From: Rhodovarius lipocyclicus
GTDB taxonomy: Bacteria; Pseudomonadota; Alphaproteobacteria; Acetobacterales; Acetobacteraceae
Assembly: GCF_009900765.1 (NCBI RefSeq)
Contig: NZ_JAAABL010000006.1
Span: forward strand, 62,001 to 126,000
Reading direction: 5' to 3'
DNA: 64,000 nt
Numbering within the stretch: the stretch's first letter is position 1; each line of letters begins with the position of its first letter. Shown piece after piece: positions 38,647 through 47,712 of this stretch. Made by a program: the position numbers and the translations under genes. The notes under the pieces were generated by a model that saw nothing but the letters and a program-made list of their open reading frames with translations, did not search any database and was not told where the DNA came from.

Positions 38647-41600
38647 GCGAGGCGTCGGGCCTGACGGTCTATGGCGCCGTCGAGGGCTTCGACGCCGCCC
38701 TGCTGCGCGCCCGCCGCGCCGAAACCACGGGGCCCTTGCTGCATGTCGCGCATGATGACGCGCACATGGCCCGGATCTCGGACGCGCTGGCCTTCTTCAT
38801 GCCGGAGGCCGAGGTGCTGCGCTTCCCGGCCTGGGATTGCCTGCCTTACGACCGTGTCTCCCCGAACCCGGAGATCGTGGCCGAGCGTGTGGCCACCCTG
38901 GCGCGCCTGCAGGAGGCCCCGGCCCGCCCGCGCATCGTGCTGACCACGGTGAACGCGCTGGTGCAGAAGGTGCCGCCGCGCGCCGTGTTCCAGGGCAGCG
39001 TGCTGGCCCTGAAAAAGGGCGCGCGCATCGCACCCGAGACGGTGGTGAAGTTCCTCGATTCCAATGGCTACAACCGCACCGGCACGGTGATGGAACACGG
39101 CGAGTACGCCGTGCGCGGCGGTATCCTGGACCTGTTCCCGGCCGGCGAGACCGAGCCGCTGCGCCTGGATTTCTTCGGCGACGAGATCGACGGCATGCGC
39201 CGCTTCGACACCACCACCCAGCGCAGCGGCGCCCCCGCCGGCGAACTCACCCTGCGCCCGGTGGGCGAGGTGTTCCTGGATGCCGATGGCATCGCCCGCT
39301 TCCGCGCCGCCTACCGCGACCTGTTCGGCGCGGCCTCGGCCGAGGACCCGCTCTATGTCTCCGTCAGCGCCGGGCGCCGCCACCCGGGCATGGAGCATTG
39401 GGCCGGCCTGTTCCATGAGGCGATGGAAACCCTGATCGACCATATGGGTGAGGGTTGCCACCTCAGCCTCGATTACCAGTCCGAGGACGCGCTGGCCGCC
39501 CGGCTGGAGATGATCCAGGACCATTACGAATCCCGCCGCATCCCCGCCCGGCTGAACGAGGGCGAGGTGCCCTATCGCCCCGCCCCCCCCGGCAAGCTGT
39601 ACCTGACGCGGCGGGAATGGGACGCCATGCTGGCCCCCTGCCACCCCCAGCGCTTCAGCCCCTTCGCCCAGCCCGAGGGCACGCCGGGCATCGACGCCGG
39701 CGGCCGCCAGGGCCGCGTCTTCACCGAGGTGCGCCAGGCCGGCGAGAATGTGTTCCGCGCCTATGCCGCCCATGCCGAGACCCAGCTCTCCCGCGGGCGG
39801 CGCAACATCCTGGCCGCCTGGTCGCGCGGCAGCGCGGAGCGCCTGCGGCATATGCTGGCCGAGAACCGCATCGCCGCCGAATTCGTGGAAGACATCTACG
39901 CCGCCCGGAAGCTGGACCGCGCCATCATCGCCGTCGCGGTGCTGGGCCTGGAACGCGGCTTCACCAGCGACGAGCTGGCCGTCTGCGGCGAACAGGACCT
40001 GCTGGGCGAGCGCATCGCCCGCCCGCCCCGCCGGCGCAAGCGCGCCGACCAGTTCATCTCGGACGCCACGGGCATCGAGCTGGGCGACCTGCTGGTGCAC
40101 CAGGATCACGGCATCGGCCGGTATGAGGGGCTGGAGACGCTGGCCGTCTCCGGCGCGCCGCATGATTGCCTGAAGCTGGTCTATGACGGCGGCGACAAGC
40201 TGTTCGTGCCGGTCGAGAACATCGAGGTGCTGTCGCGCTTCGGCACCGAGACGGCGGGGGTCACGCTCGACAAGCTGGGCGGGGCGTCGTGGCAGACGCG
40301 CAAGGCCAAGGCCAAGCAGCGCATCGCCGACATGGCGGGCCAGCTGATCCGCATCGCGGCAGAGCGCCGCACGCGTGAGGCCGAGCTGTTCACCCCACCC
40401 GAAGGCGCCTGGGACGAATTCTGCGCCCGCTTCCCCTTCGCCGAAACCGAGGACCAGTCCCGCGCCATCGCCGATGTGCTGGAGGATTTCGCCTCCGGCA
40501 GGCCCATGGACCGGCTGATCTGCGGCGATGTGGGCTTCGGCAAGACCGAGGTGGCGCTGCGCGCGGCCTTCGTCGCGGCCATGACCGGCGCGCAGGTGGC
40601 TGTCGTGGTGCCCACCACCCTGCTGGCGCGGCAGCATTTCCGCACCTTCTCCGCGCGGTTCGCGGGGCTGCCGGTGAAGGTCGCCCAGCTCTCGCGCATG
40701 GTCACGGCCAAGGAAGCGGCGCTGGTGAAGGCGGGCATCGCCTCGGGCGACATCAACATCGTCGTCGGCACCCACGCGCTGCTGGCCAAGGGGATCGAGT
40801 TCGACAACCTCGGCCTCGTCATCGTGGACGAGGAGCAGCATTTCGGCGTGGCCCACAAGGAAAGGCTGAAGGCGCTAAAGTCGGACGTGCATGTGCTGAC
40901 GCTGACGGCCACGCCCATCCCGCGCACGCTGCAACTGGCGCTCTCGGGCGTGCGGGAAATGAGCGTGATCGCCACGCCCCCGGTCGATCGCCTAGCCGTG
41001 CGCACCTTCATCATGCCCTGGGACCCGGTGGTATTGCGGGAGGCGATCCAGCGCGAGCGCTTCCGGGGCGGGCAGATCTTCTGCGTGACGCCCCGGCTGG
41101 AGGACATGCCCAAGCTGCGCGAACGCCTGGCCGAGATCGTGCCCGAGGCCCGGGTCGTGGAAGCCCATGGCCGGCTTTCCGCCACCGAGCTGGAACGGGT
41201 GATGACCGAGTTCGGCGACGGCAAATACGACATCCTGCTGGCCACCAACATCGTGGAATCGGGGCTGGACATGCCGGCCGTGAACACGCTGCTGATCCAC
41301 CGGGCGGACATGTTCGGCCTGGGCCAGCTGTACCAGCTGCGCGGCCGCGTCGGGCGCGGCAAGCAGCGCGGCTATGCCTACCTCACCTGGCCCACGGCGC
41401 AGCGGCTCTCGGCCTCCGCCCAGAAGCGGCTGGAGGTGATGCAGACGCTGGACAATCTCGGCGCCGGCTTCACGCTGGCCAGCCACGACCTGGATATCCG
41501 TGGCGCGGGCAACCTGCTGGGCGACGAGCAGTCGGGCCATATCCGCGAGGTGGGCATCGAGCTGTACCAGCAGATGCTGGAGGACGCGGTGGCCGAGATG

Positions 41601-42101
41601 CGGGCCGGGCGCGGCAAGCGCGACGAGGCCTCGCGCGATTTCACGCCCAACATCGCGCTCGGCCTGCCGGTGCTGATCCCCGAGACCTATGTGCAGGAAT
41701 TGCCGGTGCGCCTCGGCCTGTACCGCCGCATCGGCCAGCTGGCCGACGATGCCGAGAGCGAGGCGCTGGCCGCCGAGCTGGCCGACCGTTTCGGCCCCGT
41801 GCCGGCCGAGGTGGAGAATCTGCTGGCCGTCGTCGCCATCAAGCGCCTGTGCAAGCAGGCGGGGGTGGACAGGCTGGATGCGGGCCCCAAAGGCGTGGTG
41901 CTGGGCTTCCACCGCAATCACTTCCTGGACCCCGCTGGCCTCGTCACCTGGGTGGCGGCGCAGAAGGGCGTGGTGAAGCTGCGGCCCGACCACAAGCTGG
42001 CCCTGCTGCGGGAAATGGACGTGGCGGGCCGGGTGAAGGCCGCGCGGGAGATGCTGCAGGCCCTGGCCCGCATCGTGCAAGGCGCCAAGCAAGCGGCCTG
42101 A
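38643..42101 (+). CDS. mfd: Transcription-repair coupling factor Mfd
   Basis: A 1152-residue translocase that removes stalled RNA polymerase and recruits UvrA. The UvrB-homology region is N-terminal (VLRFPAWDCLPYDRVSPNPE near 60-80). The RNA-polymerase-interacting domain follows (GDLLVHQDHGIGRYEGLETL near 480-500). The helicase part has Walker A GDVGFGKTE near 628, DEEQHFG near 728 and QLRGRVGRGK. A C-terminal D7 domain completes it. The start is TTG 38643, overlapping the sdhE stop as TTGA; no ATG fits the N-terminus better. Confidence 0.95.
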   Translation: MSEASGLTVYGAVEGFDAALLRARRAETTGPLLHVAHDDAHMARISDALAFFMPEAEVLRFPAWDCLPYDRVSPNPEIVAERVATLARLQEAPARPRIVLTTVNALVQKVPPRAVFQGSVLALKKGARIAPETVVKFLDSNGYNRTGTVMEHGEYAVRGGILDLFPAGETEPLRLDFFGDEIDGMRRFDTTTQRSGAPAGELTLRPVGEVFLDADGIARFRAAYRDLFGAASAEDPLYVSVSAGRRHPGMEHWAGLFHEAMETLIDHMGEGCHLSLDYQSEDALAARLEMIQDHYESRRIPARLNEGEVPYRPAPPGKLYLTRREWDAMLAPCHPQRFSPFAQPEGTPGIDAGGRQGRVFTEVRQAGENVFRAYAAHAETQLSRGRRNILAAWSRGSAERLRHMLAENRIAAEFVEDIYAARKLDRAIIAVAVLGLERGFTSDELAVCGEQDLLGERIARPPRRRKRADQFISDATGIELGDLLVHQDHGIGRYEGLETLAVSGAPHDCLKLVYDGGDKLFVPVENIEVLSRFGTETAGVTLDKLGGASWQTRKAKAKQRIADMAGQLIRIAAERRTREAELFTPPEGAWDEFCARFPFAETEDQSRAIADVLEDFASGRPMDRLICGDVGFGKTEVALRAAFVAAMTGAQVAVVVPTTLLARQHFRTFSARFAGLPVKVAQLSRMVTAKEAALVKAGIASGDINIVVGTHALLAKGIEFDNLGLVIVDEEQHFGVAHKERLKALKSDVHVLTLTATPIPRTLQLALSGVREMSVIATPPVDRLAVRTFIMPWDPVVLREAIQRERFRGGQIFCVTPRLEDMPKLRERLAEIVPEARVVEAHGRLSATELERVMTEFGDGKYDILLATNIVESGLDMPAVNTLLIHRADMFGLGQLYQLRGRVGRGKQRGYAYLTWPTAQRLSASAQKRLEVMQTLDNLGAGFTLASHDLDIRGAGNLLGDEQSGHIREVGIELYQQMLEDAVAEMRAGRGKRDEASRDFTPNIALGLPVLIPETYVQELPVRLGLYRRIGQLADDAESEALAAELADRFGPVPAEVENLLAVVAIKRLCKQAGVDRLDAGPKGVVLGFHRNHFLDPAGLVTWVAAQKGVVKLRPDHKLALLREMDVAGRVKAAREMLQALARIVQGAKQAA

Positions 42102-42140
42102 TCTCAACGGCCGGGTGCCCCGGCCGTTGAGCTTTGCCAT

Positions 42141-42252
42141 GCCCTCAGACGCCGGGCGCGGCCTCCGGCCGCTTGGCTTCGGCGCGCCGCCGCGTCGCCA
42201 AGCCCTGCGGCCTGATGGGCGCCGCCGGCCGCCTTGCGGCCGGGTTTCCCGG
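42141..42252. repeat. Dispersed repeat, family A copy 3 (inverted, diverged)
   Basis: Read on the minus strand, this follows the order of the 111-base repeats at 8108 and 8241 (start near CCGGGAAACCCGGC, centre GGCGGCGCCCAT, end GCGTCTGAGGGC). It carries many substitutions. It contains nested GGCGC/GCGCC and CGGCC/GGCCG palindromes and lies 39 bases after the mfd stop. Confidence 0.75.
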
Positions 42253-42366
42253 CTGTTGGTCTGCACGCCCCGGCGGGCTGGCACCCTTCTGTTTGGTGAT
42301 GCGCATGCAACCTGATCCGTTCTAGCGTTGCGCCACCACACAACCTTCGTAGGGGTCCAAGAACGG

Positions 42367-42720
42367 ATGCGCAGCGTTATTCTGGCCACGGCCCTGGCGG
42401 CCGCACTCTCCTCCGGCGCCGGGGCCACCGGTATCTCCGTCAACAACGAGCAGTTGCAGGCCGGCACCACGCTGGGCGTGTGCATGGCGCGGGCCGCCGC
42501 CGCCATCGGCCAGGCGGGCATCCGGCCGCTGAACCCCACCAGCTCCGCCGCCTGGGGAGAGCTGGATGGCGGGCGCATCTTCACCATCTACTGCATCCCG
42601 CAGAACAACGTGGCCATCATCGTCGGCGCCGGAAACCGGTATGAGGATGTGGACGCGCATGTGACCACCCTGCGCAATGCCTTCCGCGGCGGCACCAGCG
42701 GCGGCGCACCGGTCAAATGA
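42367..42720 (+). CDS. Small exported protein, unknown
   Basis: A 117-residue protein starting MRSVILATALAAALSSGAGA with probable cleavage after ATG (near 20-22). The mature part has two cysteines (GVCMARAA and IYCIPQNN) that could pair in the periplasm, and a C-terminal NRYEDVDAHVTTLRNAF. No family is recognised. An upstream in-frame ATG at 42328 would bury the signal peptide and is rejected. It is followed by the GldA-type ABC unit 110 bases downstream, but a link is unproved. Confidence 0.65.
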   Translation: MRSVILATALAAALSSGAGATGISVNNEQLQAGTTLGVCMARAAAAIGQAGIRPLNPTSSAAWGELDGGRIFTIYCIPQNNVAIIVGAGNRYEDVDAHVTTLRNAFRGGTSGGAPVK

Positions 42721-42830
42721 GGCGCTGAGGGCACAGCGGGGCACCACGCGACCCGCCTGCCCCCCGGCTTGCATTGCGCCCCTCTCGGTATAAACCCAAC
42801 GGCCATATGACCTGCCGGAGGGTTCGGTTC

Positions 42831-43556
42831 TTGGCGGCACTGATCGAGATCGAAGGCCTGACGAAGCGTTTCGGCGCCTTCACCGCGGTGGAGGGCGTCA
42901 GCTTCTCCGTCAGCAAGGGTGAGGTGGTGGGCTTCCTCGGGCCCAATGGCGCGGGCAAATCCACCACCATGCGCATGCTGGCGGGCTTCATGGCGCCCAG
43001 CGCGGGCACCGCGCGCATCTGCGGCTTCGACGTGCAGGAGCAATCCGTCGCCGCCCGCCGCAACCTGGGCTTTCTGCCCGAGGGCGCGCCGACCTATCCC
43101 GAAATGACCGTCTCCGGCTTCCTGGGCTTCTGCGGCCGGGTGCGCGGCTTCCGGGGGGCGGAGTTGGCCACCCGCATCGCCCGCGCCATGGAGCGCACGG
43201 AATTGCAGGGCGTGCGGCTGCAGCCGATCGAGACGCTCTCCAAGGGTTTCAAGCGCCGCGTGGGCCTGGCCCAGGCCCTGCTGCACGACCCGGCGGTGCT
43301 GGTGCTGGACGAACCGACCGATGGCCTCGACCCCAACCAGAAGCACGAGGTCCGCACCCTGATCCAGGAGATGGCGCCCGAGAAGGCCATCATCATCTCC
43401 ACCCATATCCTGGAGGAGGTGGAGGCGGTCTGCACGCGCGCCATCATCATCGCGCGGGGGCGGCTGATCGTGGACAAGCCGCCGCGTGAACTGGCAGCCG
43501 AGGGGCCGGATTTGGAAGCCGTCTTCCGCCGCCTGACGACGGGAGAAGCCGCATGA
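42831..43556 (+). CDS. ABC-2 type transporter ATPase, GldA-like
   Basis: A 241-residue ATPase (Walker A GPNGAGKST, signature TLSKGFKRRVGLAQA, Walker B VLVLDEPTDGLD). TTG 42831 is preferred because GGAGGG (42817-42822) is well placed and the protein then starts MAALIEIEGLTKRFG. ATG 42807 is an alternative. It is the first gene of a four-gene ABC unit followed by a Nudix gene. The set resembles GldA-GldF-GldG with DUF4340 in other bacteria; gliding itself is not implied. Confidence 0.9.
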   Translation: MAALIEIEGLTKRFGAFTAVEGVSFSVSKGEVVGFLGPNGAGKSTTMRMLAGFMAPSAGTARICGFDVQEQSVAARRNLGFLPEGAPTYPEMTVSGFLGFCGRVRGFRGAELATRIARAMERTELQGVRLQPIETLSKGFKRRVGLAQALLHDPAVLVLDEPTDGLDPNQKHEVRTLIQEMAPEKAIIISTHILEEVEAVCTRAIIIARGRLIVDKPPRELAAEGPDLEAVFRRLTTGEAA

Positions 43557-44275
43557 TCGCCATCGCGCGCCGGGAGCTGGGGAGCTATTTCGCCACCCCC
43601 GTGGCCTATGTGTTCATCGTGATCTTCCTGGCCCTCGCGGGGGCGCTAACCTTCACGCTGGGCAATTTCTTCGGGCGCGGCCAGGCGGATCTGAACCCGT
43701 TCTTCTCCTTCATCCCCTGGCTGTTCCTGTTCCTGGTGCCGGCGCTGACCATGCGCCTGTGGGCCGAGGAACGCCGCCAGGGGACCATCGAGCTGCTGCT
43801 GACCCTGCCGGTCACGCAATGGCAGGCGGTGCTGGGCAAGTTCCTGGCCGCCTGGGCCTTCTGCGCCATAGCGCTCGCGCTGACCTTCCCACTGTGGCTG
43901 ACGGTGAACTGGCTGGGCCGGCCGGACAATGGCGTGATCCTGGCGGGCTATGTGGGCTGCCTGTTCGTGGCCGGCGCCTATCTGGCGGTCGGCGCCGCGA
44001 TCTCGGCCCTGACCAAGAACCAGGTGATCGCCTTCGTCCTCGCGGTCTCGGCCTGTTTCGTCTTCGCCGCCGCCGGTTCGCCGGTGGTGACGGAATTCCT
44101 CTCGGCCAACCTGCCGGTGCTGGCGGATATCGCCCGCGCGGTGTCGGTGAACGAGCGCTTCAGCGGCTTCACCCGCGGCGTCGTTTCGGCGCGGGACCTG
44201 ATCTTCTTCGCCAGCTTCATCCTGTTCTGGCTGCTGGTGAACACGGTGGTGCTCGAGCACCGGAAGGCGGACTGA
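43553..44275 (+). CDS. ABC-2 type permease, GldF-like
   Basis: A 240-residue membrane protein with six helices (first MIAIARRELGSYFATPVAYVFIVIFLAL, in part) and the ABC-2 motif RLWAEERRQGTIELLLTLPV near 67-86. ATG 43553 overlaps the ATPase stop as ATGA. It forms the membrane channel of the unit. Confidence 0.9.
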   Translation: MIAIARRELGSYFATPVAYVFIVIFLALAGALTFTLGNFFGRGQADLNPFFSFIPWLFLFLVPALTMRLWAEERRQGTIELLLTLPVTQWQAVLGKFLAAWAFCAIALALTFPLWLTVNWLGRPDNGVILAGYVGCLFVAGAYLAVGAAISALTKNQVIAFVLAVSACFVFAAAGSPVVTEFLSANLPVLADIARAVSVNERFSGFTRGVVSARDLIFFASFILFWLLVNTVVLEHRKAD

Positions 44276-44278
44276 ACC

Positions 44279-46195
44279 ATGGCTTCCAAGCGCCTTCTTC
44301 TCTCGGCGGGCGGTGTGGCGGCGGCGCTGATGCTGGCCGTCGGCGCCAACATGCTGGCCGACCGCTTCCTGTCCTCCGCCCGCGTGGACCTGACGGAGCA
44401 GCACCTCTACACCCTCTCGCCCGGCACCCGTCAGGTGCTGGGCGGGCTGCGGGACCCGATCACGCTGCGGCTGTTCTACTCCCGCCGCCTGGGCGCCGAG
44501 GTGCCGATGTTCGGCGCCTATGCCGAGCGCGTGCGCGACATGCTGCGCGAATATGTGGCCGCCAGCGGCGGCAAGCTGCGGCTGGAGGTGCTGGACCCCG
44601 AGCCCTTCTCCGAAACCGAGGACCGCGCGACGGCGCTGGGTTTGCAGGCCGTGCCGCTGGACCAGGCGGGGGAGCAGGTGTTCTTCGGCCTGGCCGCCAG
44701 CAACCAGACCGATGACGAGCGCAGCATCCCCTTCTTCCAGCCGGACCGGGAACGCTTCCTCGAACTCGACCTGACGCGCATCGTGTGGGAGCTGACGAAC
44801 CCCACCCGCCCGGTGGTGGGGCTGATGACCCCCCTGCCCCTGAACGGCGACCCGCGCGCGATGATGATGCGCCAGCCGCAGCTGGCCCAGCCCCAGGCGG
44901 TGATCACCCAGCTGCGCCAATCCGCCACCGTGCGCGACGTGGCGCTGGACGCGCAGGTGATCGACCCCGAAATCCAGCTGCTGGTCCTGGCCCATCCGCA
45001 GGGGCTGAGCGACACCACGCTCTACGCCATCGACCAGTTCATGATGCGCGGCGGCCGCCTGCTGCTGTTGCAGGACCCGCACAGCGAGATGCAGGCCGGC
45101 CGCACGCCTCCGGGCCAGCAGGCGGATACCTCCTCCTCCCTCGCGCGGCTGCTGAATGCCTGGGGGGTCGAGGCACCGACGGACAATGTGGTGCTGGACC
45201 TGCGCGGCGCCTGGCGCGTGCGCGCCCCGGGCAATGACCGCGTGCAGGCGGTGGACTACCTGGCCTGGTTCGCGCTGTCGGGCGACAGCCTGAACCGGCA
45301 GGAGGCCGCCACCGCCCAGATCGACCAGATCAGCGTGGGCAGCGTGGGCGAGGTGCGGCGGCGCGAGGGGGCGAACATCGAATTCACCCCCCTGCTGACC
45401 AGCAGCCCGCAATCCGCGCTGATCGAGGCCGACAAGGTGCGCCGGGACCCCAACCCCACCCGCATCCTGGCCGATTTCCGCGCCGACGGGCAGCGCCGGG
45501 TGCTGGCGGCGCGCGTGCGCGGCAACCTCGCCACCGCCTTCCCCGACGGCCCGCCGGCGCTGGCCGAGGGCCAGGAGCGCCCGGAGAACTTCCCCGCCCA
45601 TCGCGCCGCCACCGAGGCCCCGGCCAATTTCGTCGTCATCAACGACACGGACATTCTGGATGACCGCTTCTGGGTGCAGGTGCGCGATTTCTTCGGCCAG
45701 CAGGTGGCCCAGCCCTTCGCGGGCAATGGCAGCTTCATCGTGAACCTGGCCGATACGCTGACCGGCAGCGACGCGCTGATCGGCCTGCGTTCGCGCGGGG
45801 AATCGATCCGGCCCTTCGAGGCGGTGGAAGCCATCCGCCGCGTGGCCGACGCCCAGTACCGCCAGACCGAGCGCGGCCTGCAGGAGCGCCTGGAAGCCAC
45901 CGAGCGCCGCCTGCGCGAGTTGCGCCAGGGCCCGGCCGGCACCCCGGGCGAACGCAACCGCAGCCAGGTGGTGATCACCCCCGAGCAGCGGGCCGAGATC
46001 GACCGTGCGCGGGAGGAGATCGCCTCCACCCGCCGCCAGCTGCGCACGGTGCAGCTGGAGCTGCGGCGCGACATCGACGGGCTGGAAACCCGGCTGCGCA
46101 TCCTGAACATCGCGGCGGTGCCGGCGCTGATCACGCTGCTGGCGATCGGGCTGGCGGTGGTGCGGGCGCGGCGCCGAGCCGCGGCACGCGCATGA
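44279..46195 (+). CDS. GldG-like ABC transporter auxiliary protein
   Basis: A 638-residue protein with one N-terminal helix (about 7-27) and one near the C-terminus (about 611-630). Between them is a large extracytoplasmic region of the GldG/ABC_transp_aux type (VDLTEQHLYTLSPGTRQVLGGLRDPITLRLFYS near 38-70, in part; GGRLLLLQDPHSE). The region 555-610 is a predicted coiled coil with many Glu/Arg residues. It begins three bases after the permease stop. Confidence 0.88.
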   Translation: MASKRLLLSAGGVAAALMLAVGANMLADRFLSSARVDLTEQHLYTLSPGTRQVLGGLRDPITLRLFYSRRLGAEVPMFGAYAERVRDMLREYVAASGGKLRLEVLDPEPFSETEDRATALGLQAVPLDQAGEQVFFGLAASNQTDDERSIPFFQPDRERFLELDLTRIVWELTNPTRPVVGLMTPLPLNGDPRAMMMRQPQLAQPQAVITQLRQSATVRDVALDAQVIDPEIQLLVLAHPQGLSDTTLYAIDQFMMRGGRLLLLQDPHSEMQAGRTPPGQQADTSSSLARLLNAWGVEAPTDNVVLDLRGAWRVRAPGNDRVQAVDYLAWFALSGDSLNRQEAATAQIDQISVGSVGEVRRREGANIEFTPLLTSSPQSALIEADKVRRDPNPTRILADFRADGQRRVLAARVRGNLATAFPDGPPALAEGQERPENFPAHRAATEAPANFVVINDTDILDDRFWVQVRDFFGQQVAQPFAGNGSFIVNLADTLTGSDALIGLRSRGESIRPFEAVEAIRRVADAQYRQTERGLQERLEATERRLRELRQGPAGTPGERNRSQVVITPEQRAEIDRAREEIASTRRQLRTVQLELRRDIDGLETRLRILNIAAVPALITLLAIGLAVVRARRRAAARA

Positions 46196-47220
46196 GCGCC
46201 GGCGGCACGCGCATGAACCGCCGGCTGCTGGTCCTGGGCGGGGCTGCCATCGGCGCCGCCAGCATCGCCGCCGCCCTGCTGCTGGGCGGTGACGAGGACA
46301 GCCCCAGCCTGGGGGCCACGGGCGGCGGGCTGATGTTCCCGGGCCTCGCGGCCCGGCTGGCGGAGGCCACCAAGGTCGAAATCCGCCGCAACGAGGGTGC
46401 GATGACCCTGCTGCGCCAGGACGACCGCTGGGTGATCGCCGAGCGCAACGACTACCCCGCCCGCGACGCCAGGCTGCGGGAGCTGCTGACCGGCCTGACG
46501 GAGCTGCGCCTGCTGGAACCCCGCGCGACCGACATGGCGGGCTGGGCGCGGCTGGGCGTGGATGACCCGGTGAACCCTGGCAGCACCGCCAATTTCGTCC
46601 GCGTGCTGGATGGCCAGGGCCGCTCCATCGCCGAGCTCTTCCTGGGCCGCCGCCGCGTGCGCACCCAGGGCGGCCTGCCCGAGACCGTCTATGTCCGCCG
46701 GGGCGGCGAGACCCAGGCTTGGCTCGCCGAGGGCCGCGTGCCCGTGGATGCCGACGCCGCCAGCTGGATGGACCGGGACGTGGCGAATTTCCCGCCCGAG
46801 CGCATCTTGGGCGCGGCTATCCGCCGCGCGGGCGAACGGCCCCTCACCCTCGGCCGGCGGGAGCCCGGCGCGCCGCTGGTGGTGACCGACCCCGCCGACC
46901 CGCCGGTGCAGAACCGCGCGGCGCTGGACGAGGTGACGCGCGGCTTCGAGTTCCTGACCTTCATGGACGCCATCCCCGCCGCCGAGAACCGCGGCGAGGC
47001 GCTGGGCGAGGCCACCTTCTCCCTGACCGAGGATCTGCGCGTCACAGTTTGGGCCAGCAAGTTCGAGCAGTTCCTGTTCATCCGCCTGCAGGCGGAAGGC
47101 GGGCTGGAGGCCACGGTGCTGAACCGGCGCTGGTCCGGCTGGGCCTATCAGGTGGGGATCTGGAAGGAAAAATCCTTCCTGCCCACGCTGGAGGAACTGA
47201 CCCGCGAGGAGGCCGGTTGA
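46192..47220 (+). CDS. DUF4340 domain protein
   Basis: A 342-residue protein with an N-terminal hydrophobic segment (RRLLVLGGAAIGAASIAAALLL). DUF4340-type repeats follow: VEIRRNEGAMTLLRQDDRWVI near 62-82, and DYPARDARLRELLTGLTELR. DUF4340 proteins regularly accompany GldG-like genes; their function is unknown. ATG 46192 overlaps the previous stop as ATGA; ATG 46213 (MNRRLL) is an alternative. Confidence 0.85.
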   Translation: MSAGGTRMNRRLLVLGGAAIGAASIAAALLLGGDEDSPSLGATGGGLMFPGLAARLAEATKVEIRRNEGAMTLLRQDDRWVIAERNDYPARDARLRELLTGLTELRLLEPRATDMAGWARLGVDDPVNPGSTANFVRVLDGQGRSIAELFLGRRRVRTQGGLPETVYVRRGGETQAWLAEGRVPVDADAASWMDRDVANFPPERILGAAIRRAGERPLTLGRREPGAPLVVTDPADPPVQNRAALDEVTRGFEFLTFMDAIPAAENRGEALGEATFSLTEDLRVTVWASKFEQFLFIRLQAEGGLEATVLNRRWSGWAYQVGIWKEKSFLPTLEELTREEAG

Positions 47221-47648
47221 GCGACCGAGAATACCCCGCGCGCCCCTGGGTGGGTGTGGGCTGCGTGATCTTCCGGGGTGAGGCCGTGCTGCTGACCCGG
47301 CGCGGCAAGCCGCCGCGCGTGGGCAGCTGGTCCCTGCCCGGCGGCGCCCAGCATCTGGGCGAGGGCGCCATCGACTGCGCCCGGCGCGAATTGCTGGAGG
47401 AAACCGGCATCGAGGCCGGCCCCCTGCTGCTGGCCGATGTGATCGACGGCATCGCCCTCGATGCCCGGGGGGCCGTGCGCTACCACTACACCATCATCGA
47501 CTATTGCGGGCATTGGCTGGCCGGAGAGGCCCGGCCGGGCGACGATGTCTCCGAGACCGCCTGGGCATTGCCGCAGGAACTGGCAGCCTATCGCCTGACG
47601 CCCCAGGTGTTGGCAGTCATCGGCCGGGCGCGCGCGCTTCTGGGCTGA
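47217..47648 (+). CDS. Nudix hydrolase
   Basis: A 143-residue pyrophosphohydrolase with a perfect Nudix box (Gly43-x5-Glu49-x7-Arg57-Glu58-Leu59-x-Glu61-Glu62-x-Gly64). The N-terminal RPWVGVGCVIFRGEAVLLTRRG matches the ADP-ribose/nucleotide-sugar-type subgroup. The start is TTG 47217, overlapping the DUF4340 stop as TTGA, with GAGGAGG upstream. It is the last gene of the GldA-like unit, probably carried along rather than functionally joined. Confidence 0.9.
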   Translation: MSDREYPARPWVGVGCVIFRGEAVLLTRRGKPPRVGSWSLPGGAQHLGEGAIDCARRELLEETGIEAGPLLLADVIDGIALDARGAVRYHYTIIDYCGHWLAGEARPGDDVSETAWALPQELAAYRLTPQVLAVIGRARALLG

Positions 47649-47712
47649 AACCCCTGCTGGCGCCACGGCCTCCGCCGCGCCATTCTCACGGCAAGGTTAC
47701 ACGGAGGCAAAG

